From: Allorhizocola rhizosphaerae
Lineage (GTDB): Bacteria > Actinomycetota > Actinomycetes > Mycobacteriales > Micromonosporaceae
DNA: 36,032 nt
Direction of reading: 5' to 3'
Assembly (NCBI RefSeq): GCF_003426775.1
Contig: NZ_QJUG01000077.1
Location: 1 to 36,032 of the forward strand
Part shown: positions 1-6,642 of the stretch, one piece after another
How the letters are laid out: each line of letters starts with the position of its first letter
How positions within the stretch are numbered: the stretch's first letter is position 1
Notes under the pieces: model-generated
Told to the model about the DNA's origin: nothing
Database searches by the model: none
The model's input: the letters and a program-made list of their open reading frames with translations, nothing else
Program-made: the position numbers and the translations under genes

Positions 1-828
1 CTGGGCCCGCCGAGCGCCGACCGCGACGACCTGGGTGTGGCCTGGCGGGCGCTGGCCGAATGGGCCGCGACGCAGGCCGCCGACACCGAGAAGCAGCGCG
101 ACAAGGTGCGGTCGCAACTGGACGGTGCGCGGGCACGGGTGGCCGAGGTGAGCGGGGCGCTCGACCGGCTGTTCACCGACGTGAGCCTGGCCAAGCCGGC
201 GCCCGGACAGCATCGGCAGGCGGCGGCCGTGGCCATGGAGCGGGCGAGCGCCTCGCGCGAGCAGATCCTCAAGGCGCGTGCGCAGGCCGATGCGCTGCGC
301 CGGCAGCGGGCGGAGGTGGAGGCCGAGAAGCTGGTCGCGACCGCGTTGGCAAACCACTTGCGGGCCAACAACTTCGAGGCGTGGCTGCTGCAGGAGGCAC
401 TGGAGGCACTCGTCAGCGGGGCGTCGGGCATCCTGCGCGAGCTGACGGGCGGGCAATACGACCTGATCCACGACGAGCGCGAGTTCTTCGTGGTCGACCA
501 TCACGACGCGGGCCTGCGGCGTACTGTCAGGACATTGTCAGGCGGCGAGACCTTCCAGGCCTCGCTCGCCCTGGCGCTCGCGCTCGCCGACCAGCTCGGG
601 GGCATGTCGTCCAGCGCGAGCCTAGAGTCGATCATGTTGGACGAGGGATTCGGGACGCTCGACGCGTCCACCTTGGACACTGTCGCCGCGACGCTGGAAA
701 ACCTTGCGGCATCAGGGAATCGGATGGTCGGTGTGGTGACCCACGTGGCCGGGCTGGCCGAGCGGATCCCGGTGCGCTTCGAAATTACCAAGGATGCTCG
801 AAGCGCGCGAGTGGAACGTATAGGTTAG
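1..828 (+). CDS. sbcC: Exonuclease SbcC, C-terminal part (5' end outside window)
   Basis: This is the C-terminal end of the SMC-like ATPase subunit of the SbcCD nuclease, which opens hairpins and processes double-strand breaks in the cytoplasm. The reading frame is open from base 1, so the gene begins upstream of the window. The visible part starts in a charged, Ala/Glu/Arg-rich coiled coil. It then enters the C-terminal ATPase lobe, with the ABC signature TLSGGETF at about bases 532-555 and a Walker B segment SIMLDEGFGTLD at about 628-663, followed by a conserved VTH near the end. Codons just before the signature (act, agg, aca, ttg, tca) are unusually AT-rich for this window. The partner sbcD would be expected upstream. 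The family assignment is firm; the rest of the protein cannot be seen. Confidence 0.93.
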   Translation: MGPPSADRDDLGVAWRALAEWAATQAADTEKQRDKVRSQLDGARARVAEVSGALDRLFTDVSLAKPAPGQHRQAAAVAMERASASREQILKARAQADALRRQRAEVEAEKLVATALANHLRANNFEAWLLQEALEALVSGASGILRELTGGQYDLIHDEREFFVVDHHDAGLRRTVRTLSGGETFQASLALALALADQLGGMSSSASLESIMLDEGFGTLDASTLDTVAATLENLAASGNRMVGVVTHVAGLAERIPVRFEITKDARSARVERIG

Positions 829-1025
829 AACATATACATGGCCGAGCTTGCGAGGACATCGGTATTGCCGCGAAATCACCCGGGACGTCATCGCGAGGCG
901 ACGGGGAGCCTCACCGCGCATAGCCGTGAGGCGCGGAGCGGCGTCGAGCTGCGCGGTGGCGCCTGGAGCGGCGGGGCGCGGAGTTCTGACGCGCGGGACG
1001 GCGGTGCCTGGAACTTCGGCACGCC

Positions 1026-1085
1026 GAGCGATGGCGTCCGGGGCGGCGGGGCGCGGAGCGATGGCGTCCGGGGCGGCGGGGCGCG
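1026..1085. repeat. 30-bp tandem repeat, two copies, in the sbcC/nurA-like gap
   Basis: The 287-base gap 829-1115 is low-complexity GC-rich sequence. It contains two perfect 30-base copies, 1026-1055 and 1056-1085, flanked by degenerate GCGGAGCGGCG-like words. An open frame of 93 codons (838-1119) runs through it and overlaps the next start by ATGA. It is Gly/Arg/Ala low-complexity, has weak third-position GC bias at its start and no ribosome binding site, so I do not call it a gene. Confidence 0.7.
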
Positions 1086-1115
1086 GGAGAGCGGCGCACG
1101 GAGCGGCGGTGGCCG

Positions 1116-2033
1116 ATGAGATTTCATGTCGATGCGTGGAGTCCGACTTATGGGGCGAGCCGTGAGGCGGAAGGGGGTCCGGGCGAGTCGAGCAGCGCCA
1201 AGCTCGACACCGACATCGAGCTGGACGCCAAGCGGTGGCGCGCGATGGATCCGCCGTCCGCGGTGGCCGCGCCGCGCCGGGTGCTGCTCGTCGACGGCGT
1301 TCGCCGCACCGACGCGCGGATCTGGATCGGCGAGCACCCCGGGCTGGCCTGCTCCTATGCTGCCGGGGTGGTCGAGTGCACGCCGGGCGCGGCCAAGCTG
1401 GCCGACGCCAAGGTGCAGCGCACCATCTTCACGTCGGCCGATGAAGTGTCCGATGTGGGCAGCACTCCGGCCCTGTACCGTACCGAATCCATCATCGGCG
1501 CCGACGAGAGCGATCTGGCCAACGCCGTGCAGCGGTCGCTCATCGAGCTGGAAATCACGGTGTCGGCGGCGGCACGGGCCGACGACGATCTGTTGATTGT
1601 GGACGGTCCGCTGCGCAGCCGGGACGCGCTGCCGCGCACGCTCGGCTACGTCAAGACGCAGCAGAAGCAGTATCTCCCCGATGCTCTGAGCCGGGTCGCC
1701 ACATCGCTGCGGCCGGGGCAGCGCACGCCCATCTTCCGCATCGCCGGGGTTTATGAGCGCCTGACGTGGTATCTGCGGCTGCCCGGCGGTGGTGGGTCGC
1801 CTTGGGCCGGCATGGTGCGCGTCGAGTGCTCCACCGAGCTGCCCGAGCACGTCGCGATCGGCCTGGCCGACCTGTCCGCCGTGACCATCCCCCGGTTCGC
1901 GTCGGTGTCCTATAAGGACCCACGCGCGCCGCAAAACCTCGTGCCCATCGCGGGTCTGGAAAAGCGCCTGCGGCAACTGCTCGGCGACCCGAAACTGTTG
2001 CACCGCGGGCTGGTGCGGGCAAGCCAACGCTGA
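1116..2033 (+). CDS. NurA-like putative DNA repair nuclease (305 aa)
   Basis: The protein probably has the NurA fold, an RNase-H-like 5'-3' nuclease that in archaea works with a HerA translocase in double-strand-break end resection. The N-terminus MRFHVDAWSPTYG looks like a genuine conserved start, which supports ATG 1116. Acidic motifs typical of NurA are visible: LLVDGVRR with Asp60, IVDGPLR with Asp163, and a following GYVKTQQKQYL segment at about residues 177-187. The C-terminus is Lys/Arg-rich, and no signal peptide or membrane segment is seen. The gene follows sbcC on the same strand, a fitting neighbour for break processing, but no HerA-like ATPase is in view. NurA membership rests on motif memory, not a search. 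It could be an actinobacterial family of unknown activity that only resembles NurA. Confidence 0.6.
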   Translation: MRFHVDAWSPTYGASREAEGGPGESSSAKLDTDIELDAKRWRAMDPPSAVAAPRRVLLVDGVRRTDARIWIGEHPGLACSYAAGVVECTPGAAKLADAKVQRTIFTSADEVSDVGSTPALYRTESIIGADESDLANAVQRSLIELEITVSAAARADDDLLIVDGPLRSRDALPRTLGYVKTQQKQYLPDALSRVATSLRPGQRTPIFRIAGVYERLTWYLRLPGGGGSPWAGMVRVECSTELPEHVAIGLADLSAVTIPRFASVSYKDPRAPQNLVPIAGLEKRLRQLLGDPKLLHRGLVRASQR

Positions 2034-2085
2034 TTCGGCCGAAAGTCGGATCGACACGGCATCGGGCGGGCGCGAGACTCGCGCG

Positions 2086-3288
2086 GTGGCGAAATGGATC
2101 GTGGCGGGAGCGCTGATCGCGACTGTCGTGTCGGGTGCGGCGCCCGCGGCCGGCGCGGCGGCGCCGAGTGCGCGATTCACCAACGTGTGCGGTGGTGTCA
2201 CCGTCACCACCGATGCTCCGGCCGGAGCGGACGTCAGGATCAGCCGCGACGGCAAACCGGTCGGCGGCTTCCCGCTTGCCGGCGGCACGTTCACTATCGG
2301 CGCGCACGAAGGACTCAGTGTAGGAGTAGCGATCGGCGGCGCGCCGGAGGTCACCCACCGCTACTCCGATCCCGCCAACTGTTCGAGCGGGTCCGGCGCG
2401 ACGCCGACCTTCGACGATTTCTGCTTCGGCGGGGTTTTCATCGATTGGTTCGGCACGAACCGCGCCGTCGCCACGGCTGCGGCAGGATTCATCGTGACGG
2501 TGAACGGCACGCCGCATACGGTCCCCGCGGGACCGACCTACTACTACGCCGACGGCGTCCCCGACAACGCGGTGATTGGCGTCTATATGGACCTGCGGGG
2601 TGGCGAACGTGCCTTCTACGCCGGGCACGTCTACCGCGCACCCACCGGTTGCGGGACAAGCAGCCTGTCGGTCCGGTTCACCGATCACTGCTACGGCGTG
2701 CGCGCCGACGTGACCAGCACCGCGTCAGGCATTCAACGCTGGGGCGCCTTCCACGGACAGACGGCCGTGCCGCCCGTGTGGGTGCGGGGCAACTCGACCG
2801 CCGTGCAGCAGATTACCGGCGTAGCCGAAGGCACGGCCATCACGCTCAAGCTTCTGACCCCGCCCGGCACGGAAACCGAGTTTGCCACGCACACCTACCG
2901 CACGCCTGCCGCGTGTGCGAGCCCTTGGAAGACCGCAGTGTCGTTCGTGGACACCTGCGCCGGCACGTCCGTGACCATCACGAGTCTCGCCGACATCCGC
3001 GAGTACTGGATCGACGCCGACGGCGTACGGCATTTGGTCCTACTGGCTCTGGGCGAGTCGAAGACCGAGGACGTGCGGGGCGCCACGGTCGTGGTGAGCG
3101 CCGGTGGACGCATGGAGGGCGACCCGGATCGGACGGTCGCGACGCACACCTACACCACGCCATCGGGATGCGGTGGGCTGCCTGTCACCGGGGCGCGCAC
3201 GGCAACGATCGCTGCGAGCGGGGCGATCATCGCGCTGCTCGGGGTGGGGGTCTTCGTGCTGGCGAGGCGGCGTCGTGTGCCGCGCTGA
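2086..3288 (+). CDS. LPXTG-anchored surface protein with four Cys-bounded repeats
   Basis: This is a secreted protein predicted to be attached to the cell wall by sortase. The GTG start gives a signal peptide (residues 1-26, hydrophobic core IVAGALIATVV). The mature part is four tandem domains of about 65-80 residues. Each opens with a Phe-x-x-x-Cys-like motif and closes with an aromatic-Pro-Cys motif; Cys pairs are 35/99, 113/189, 202/277 and 291/362, presumably one disulfide per domain. The C-terminus is a textbook sorting signal: LPVTG at 365-369, a hydrophobic stretch, and an RRRR tail. I do not recognise the repeat as a named domain; immunoglobulin-like beta sandwiches are the obvious guess. 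It could be an adhesin or a structural wall protein. The downstream gene runs convergently. Confidence 0.85.
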   Translation: MAKWIVAGALIATVVSGAAPAAGAAAPSARFTNVCGGVTVTTDAPAGADVRISRDGKPVGGFPLAGGTFTIGAHEGLSVGVAIGGAPEVTHRYSDPANCSSGSGATPTFDDFCFGGVFIDWFGTNRAVATAAAGFIVTVNGTPHTVPAGPTYYYADGVPDNAVIGVYMDLRGGERAFYAGHVYRAPTGCGTSSLSVRFTDHCYGVRADVTSTASGIQRWGAFHGQTAVPPVWVRGNSTAVQQITGVAEGTAITLKLLTPPGTETEFATHTYRTPAACASPWKTAVSFVDTCAGTSVTITSLADIREYWIDADGVRHLVLLALGESKTEDVRGATVVVSAGGRMEGDPDRTVATHTYTTPSGCGGLPVTGARTATIAASGAIIALLGVGVFVLARRRRVPR

Positions 3289-3319
3289 GCGATACACACG
3301 GCACGACACACGACGCGTT

Positions 3320-3374
3320 GATCATGAAGTTACCGTCACGACACGCCGTCGAGCATGGACGTGAGTTCATGATC
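3320..3374. repeat. Dispersed repeat copy A with 9-bp inverted ends
   Basis: The element begins GATCATGAA (3320-3328) and ends with the reverse complement TTCATGATC (3366-3374). It resembles 25240-25301: both contain a GAAGTT word, then CATGGAC and AGTTCATGATC. It lies between two convergent genes, as does the second copy. Confidence 0.6.
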
Positions 3375-3400
3375 GACGCAGGGCGGAGACTCGAAATAAG

Positions 3401-3433
3401 GCGACGCGGGGCGGCGACGCGGGGCGGCGACGC
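3401..3433. repeat. 13-bp direct repeat, 2.5 copies
   Basis: The word GCGACGCGGGGCG occurs at 3401-3413 and 3414-3426, with a partial third copy to 3433, just beyond the 3' end of the peroxidase gene. It is a small GC-rich satellite of unknown role. Confidence 0.6.
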
Positions 3434-3444
3434 CGAAGAGAGGG

Positions 3445-5667
3445 CTAGGTGATGACGAAGCAGGGCATGTTGTTGAGGGTGAAGCTGGCTGGTTCGGGGT
3501 TGACGGCGTTGTCCCAGCTGCCGTTGAAGCCGAATTGTCTTGTGCCGCCCGGTGAGATGCTCTGGTTGTAGCCGGGCGGGTTGGTGACCGTCACATTCGG
3601 CCCGCTTTGGCTGACCACCCCATCCCACAGCAGCGTGACGCTCTGGCCGCTGGGATTCTTCCAGCGCAGCGTCCAGCCGTTGACAGTGTTGCCGGTGAGG
3701 TTGGTGACGGTCGCGATGACCTGGTATCCGCCGTTCCACACCGTAGTGAAGCCGAAGTCCACCTCACATCGCGCCGACGGGGCATCACTGACGAGGAACA
3801 CGTTGCCGTTCAACTCCTCGCGCGGGATGTCGGTGTTGAGCGCGATGATGTCGCCGAGGTTGCGCCGGAAATCGATGCCATAAGTGGACCGGATGGACGA
3901 AAGGCCGGGGTCGTTGGCGAAGAAGAACCGGTCGCCATCGCGCAGCCGCTCGAACTCCCGCTTCCAGATCGCCAGCTGCAGCTCGCCCATGTCGGCGCCC
4001 GGTAGGTGCTGTTCGGCGATCATTCCAGTGAAGGCATCGATATTGTTCACGTTGCCGTAGATCGCCCGCAGCTTGGCCGCGATGGTGGCCCGCCGCACGC
4101 CGCGCGTCGGGTCGCTTTCGGCCTCCGGGCTGCCCAGCTCGACCGGGTCCCCGCCGAAGTTGAACAGCTGCAGGAAGTCCAGGCTGTTCGGGTTGTCGAT
4201 CCCGCTGCCCGCCGGGAACTGGTCGGTGGCCTCGCCCGTGATCGCCGTGAACGACGTCTTGGCGGACAGCCCGTAGGCCTGGCGCAACTGGTTGTATGAC
4301 GGCATGCCGTGGTCGCGCCCGCGTTCGATGTCGATGGCTCCCAGATCCACGACGCCACGGAAGCACTCCGGCAGCGTGGGACCGTCGAGGCATTCAGGGT
4401 TGCCTGGAACCGGTACCTGGAAAAGAACGCTTCTCAACTGGTTGTCGATCTGCTCGTCGTTGCTGTACTGCGCCTCCAGGCCAATGCCCTGCAGCAGCGG
4501 GCCGAGCTGAAGCTGCTCGACCAGGTTGGGGTTGAAGAACGCCACGTTCAGCGGCACGGCGATCTCGATGTCGTCGCCGTCGATGGCGAGCTCAAGTCCT
4601 TGTGCCTCGAAGGAATCCAGGGTTGCCTGGGAGTAGCGGGCGACCTCGGTCTCCAGCTCGATCTCACCGTGGATCATGCTGTGCGCCCGATATCCGACCG
4701 TCGCGAACTCGTTGGACAGCGTCGCGTCGACATTCGACCTGTATCCCGTGTACGGAGCCAGGTGCACGCCCAACGCGGGAAGGAACTCGTGGTACGTGAT
4801 GTATTGCTGTTCCGCGATGACGACCCGCCGCGCGATCTGGAATCTGTCCTCAGCGGACAGTGTCGACGGCAGCAGGTTGACGATCCGGTTGTGCTCGCGA
4901 GCAAACAGCGTGTGCGTCGCGGTGAGGGCGATGTTTTCGTTGGCGCGCACGTCTCCGGCCACGGCCGCGCGGTTGGGCGTGGCCCGCAGCAGCCCGTCGA
5001 CCTCCATCACGGGCGCGGCCGAGGGATCGCCGCGCGAGTCGCGCCGGGGCAGGTATCCGCCGGGCAGGAACATCCGCGCACTATCACGCAGCCAGGTCAG
5101 CCGCGTGGTGTCGGGACCGTAGACCGCGGCCGCGTCAACATACGAACTCACCGTGTTGACCTGTTGCCGCGGGTTGTTCACGCCCGTGCCGTCGGCGGCA
5201 GTCGACCGCACAAACGGGATGAACCCAAGCGTGTTCTCGAACTCTTCCAGCGGGTCGTTGGCGTTGAACGGGATGTTCATCGCCTCGCCCGCCGGGTCAC
5301 CGGGCGCCCGGCCAAGCCGCAGGCCGAAGGTGTGGTCCAGGAATTGTCCCCAGGTGAAGCCCCATTGCGTCACGTTGCGTTCGGAGAACAGGTTCTGGGC
5401 GACGTCGTTGAAGACGCGGTTGCTGACCGCCCGGGAATTGGGCCCGGTCACCGGCTGGCTCCTGCCGTCGGCGTAACGGGCGGCCGTCACGCGCGAGTAC
5501 GGCAGGTCGGCCTGCCCCCAGGTGGGGTTGGCGCGGTTGTTGCCGCTGCCGTTGAGCGACTGGATCTCGAAGGGCACCGCCGCGGTGGCCGGGCTGTTCC
5601 CGACGATGACCAATGGCAACCCCAGGAGCAGGGACAGCGCGATGCTGAGCCTCCTGTTGGATTTCAC
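3445..5667 (-). CDS. Secreted animal-type haem peroxidase with C-terminal CBM2 (740 aa)
   Basis: The protein is a haem-dependent peroxidase exported from the cell and probably targeted to polysaccharide. A signal peptide occupies residues 1-30. The catalytic domain belongs to the animal haem peroxidase (peroxidasin/myeloperoxidase) superfamily. It has the distal WGQFLDH motif with Gln108, Asp111 and His112, the catalytic Arg257 in THTLFAREHNR, the proximal His329 in GYRAHSMIHGE, and the family's DLGAIDIERGRDHG at 441-454. Residues 634-736 form a family-2 carbohydrate-binding module: flanking Cys634 and Cys736 should form its disulfide, and Trp644, Trp665, Trp669 and Trp718 are candidate binding-face residues. 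The GTG start has a good AGGAGGGG ribosome site. A two-HTH regulator lies immediately upstream on the same strand and shares a promoter-region element. An AT-rich rare-codon island adjoins GGTACC at 4412. Confidence 0.93.
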   Translation of the reverse strand: MKSNRRLSIALSLLLGLPLVIVGNSPATAAVPFEIQSLNGSGNNRANPTWGQADLPYSRVTAARYADGRSQPVTGPNSRAVSNRVFNDVAQNLFSERNVTQWGFTWGQFLDHTFGLRLGRAPGDPAGEAMNIPFNANDPLEEFENTLGFIPFVRSTAADGTGVNNPRQQVNTVSSYVDAAAVYGPDTTRLTWLRDSARMFLPGGYLPRRDSRGDPSAAPVMEVDGLLRATPNRAAVAGDVRANENIALTATHTLFAREHNRIVNLLPSTLSAEDRFQIARRVVIAEQQYITYHEFLPALGVHLAPYTGYRSNVDATLSNEFATVGYRAHSMIHGEIELETEVARYSQATLDSFEAQGLELAIDGDDIEIAVPLNVAFFNPNLVEQLQLGPLLQGIGLEAQYSNDEQIDNQLRSVLFQVPVPGNPECLDGPTLPECFRGVVDLGAIDIERGRDHGMPSYNQLRQAYGLSAKTSFTAITGEATDQFPAGSGIDNPNSLDFLQLFNFGGDPVELGSPEAESDPTRGVRRATIAAKLRAIYGNVNNIDAFTGMIAEQHLPGADMGELQLAIWKREFERLRDGDRFFFANDPGLSSIRSTYGIDFRRNLGDIIALNTDIPREELNGNVFLVSDAPSARCEVDFGFTTVWNGGYQVIATVTNLTGNTVNGWTLRWKNPSGQSVTLLWDGVVSQSGPNVTVTNPPGYNQSISPGGTRQFGFNGSWDNAVNPEPASFTLNNMPCFVIT
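4412..4440 (-). other. AT-rich island abutting GGTACC (in peroxidase gene)
   Basis: GGTACC is at 4412-4417. On the minus strand it is preceded by TTGAGAAGCGTTCTTTTCCA, read as ttg aga agc gtt ctt ttc, a run of codons rare in this window. Confidence 0.5.
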
Positions 5668-5675
5668 TTCCCCTC

Positions 5676-5700
5676 CTATATTGGAGTTTGGGAATGTTCA
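5676..5700 (-). promoter_or_regulatory. Element shared with the LuxR-type regulator's upstream region
   Basis: Read on the minus strand this is ATTCCCAAACTCCAATATA, 9 bases before the peroxidase start codon. A closely similar word (6616-6635) stands 8 bases before the start of the neighbouring regulator. It may be an operator or a promoter with a TATAT -10-like part. Confidence 0.45.
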
Positions 5701-5754
5701 AAACAACCGCAGGCTATGGCCACATGTTCATCGGACGACAGGAACGGATAACCA

Positions 5755-5777
5755 TTAAGGGAACGCGAATCCCTTAA
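5755..5777. terminator. 8-bp inverted repeat at the regulator's 3' end
   Basis: TTAAGGGA (5755-5762) pairs with TCCCTTAA (5770-5777) across a 7-base loop and overlaps the regulator's stop codon. It could be a terminator or an operator for the peroxidase gene; there is no clear T-tract. Confidence 0.4.
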
Positions 5778-6607
5778 GGGACATCGTCCTCGGGCACCAG
5801 ACCGAACGCGTGGGCGACTGCCACCGCCGCCGCTCTGTTGTGGACACCGAGTTTGCGGTAGAGCCGGGACAGCTGGCTTTCCACGGTCTTGGGCGCGACG
5901 CCGAGGCTGTTGGCCATCTGGCGCATGCTCGCCCCATGCGCGGCCAGGCGCAGCAATTCCTGCTCGCGCCGGCTGAGGTCCATATCGGACGCCATGGGGT
6001 GCGGCCGCGGGTCGAGCAGGCCCATGTTGGCCACACTGCTGACAGCCAGGGCCTGGCTGTGCGCGCCGAGCTTGGCGAAGATCCGGCGCTTGTGGTTTTC
6101 GACGCCGCGCGCGCCGATCCCGAGCAGCTTGGCGATCTCGGGTACGGTCAGGCCCGCGCCGACCAGGCGCAGCACGGCCAGCTCGCGGTCGGTCAGCCGG
6201 GCCTGCCGGGCCGAGTGGTTCAGGCTGGGCCGCTGGGTGAGGTGTTCCTGCAGCACGGCGATGAGCGCGGCGTAGCCGCGTTCGTACGACACGAACAGCT
6301 GCGCGCCGCAACCGGCGAACTTGGCATGGCAGGCCGGCCCCACACCATCGGTAATTATCACTACACTCAGCGTGGGCCAGCGCTGCGTGAGGCTGCGCAG
6401 CCCGATCACCGCACCTTCGACATCGGTGGATACATCGATGACGAGGACCTCCGGTCGCCTGAGGCGACAGAGGGCCGTTAGCTGGGCCCAGTCATGTGTA
6501 TGCCCAGCTACTACAAAATCCGGCTCGGTGGACAGGCACATGGCCAGTGCCTCACCGATCAGTCTGTGCCTCGAATGAACCGCCACAGACAGGGGCCTGG
6601 CGGCCAT
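5774..6607 (-). CDS. Transcriptional regulator: degenerate receiver plus two LuxR HTH domains
   Basis: This is a DNA-binding regulator of NarL/LuxR type with an unusual doubled output domain. Residues 7-123 look like a response-regulator receiver. The phosphorylation-site Asp58 (VLVIDVS) is present, but the acidic pair expected near residue 11 is replaced by His-Ser-Arg and the conserved Lys is missing around residue 107, so normal phosphorylation is doubtful. Two full LuxR HTHs follow. The first is LTDRELAVLRLVGAG through KLGAHSQA (138-197). The second is LSRREQELLRLAAHG through KLGVHNRAAAV (211-270). The gene is directly upstream of the haem peroxidase gene on the same strand, about 106 bases away, and both carry a similar upstream element, so regulation of the peroxidase and of itself is a reasonable inference. 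No sensor kinase is present nearby. Confidence 0.88.
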   Translation of the reverse strand: MAARPLSVAVHSRHRLIGEALAMCLSTEPDFVVAGHTHDWAQLTALCRLRRPEVLVIDVSTDVEGAVIGLRSLTQRWPTLSVVIITDGVGPACHAKFAGCGAQLFVSYERGYAALIAVLQEHLTQRPSLNHSARQARLTDRELAVLRLVGAGLTVPEIAKLLGIGARGVENHKRRIFAKLGAHSQALAVSSVANMGLLDPRPHPMASDMDLSRREQELLRLAAHGASMRQMANSLGVAPKTVESQLSRLYRKLGVHNRAAAVAVAHAFGLVPEDDVP

Positions 6608-6614
6608 GAGTGAA

Positions 6615-6640
6615 CTATATATCAGAGTTGGGAAATGTCT
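6615..6640 (-). promoter_or_regulatory. Element shared with the peroxidase upstream region
   Basis: On the minus strand it reads TTTCCCAACTCTGATATATA (6616-6635), ending 8 bases before the regulator ATG. It matches the peroxidase upstream element at TTCCCAA, CTC and ATATA with one-base indels. If ATATATA is the -10, the regulator mRNA would be nearly leaderless. Confidence 0.45.
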
Positions 6641-6642
6641 GC

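Noticed and set aside
838-1119. 93-codon frame between sbcC and the NurA-like gene, with an ATGA overlap
   Set aside because: Low-complexity Gly/Arg/Ala sequence, poor third-position GC bias at its start, no ribosome site, and made largely of a DNA repeat.
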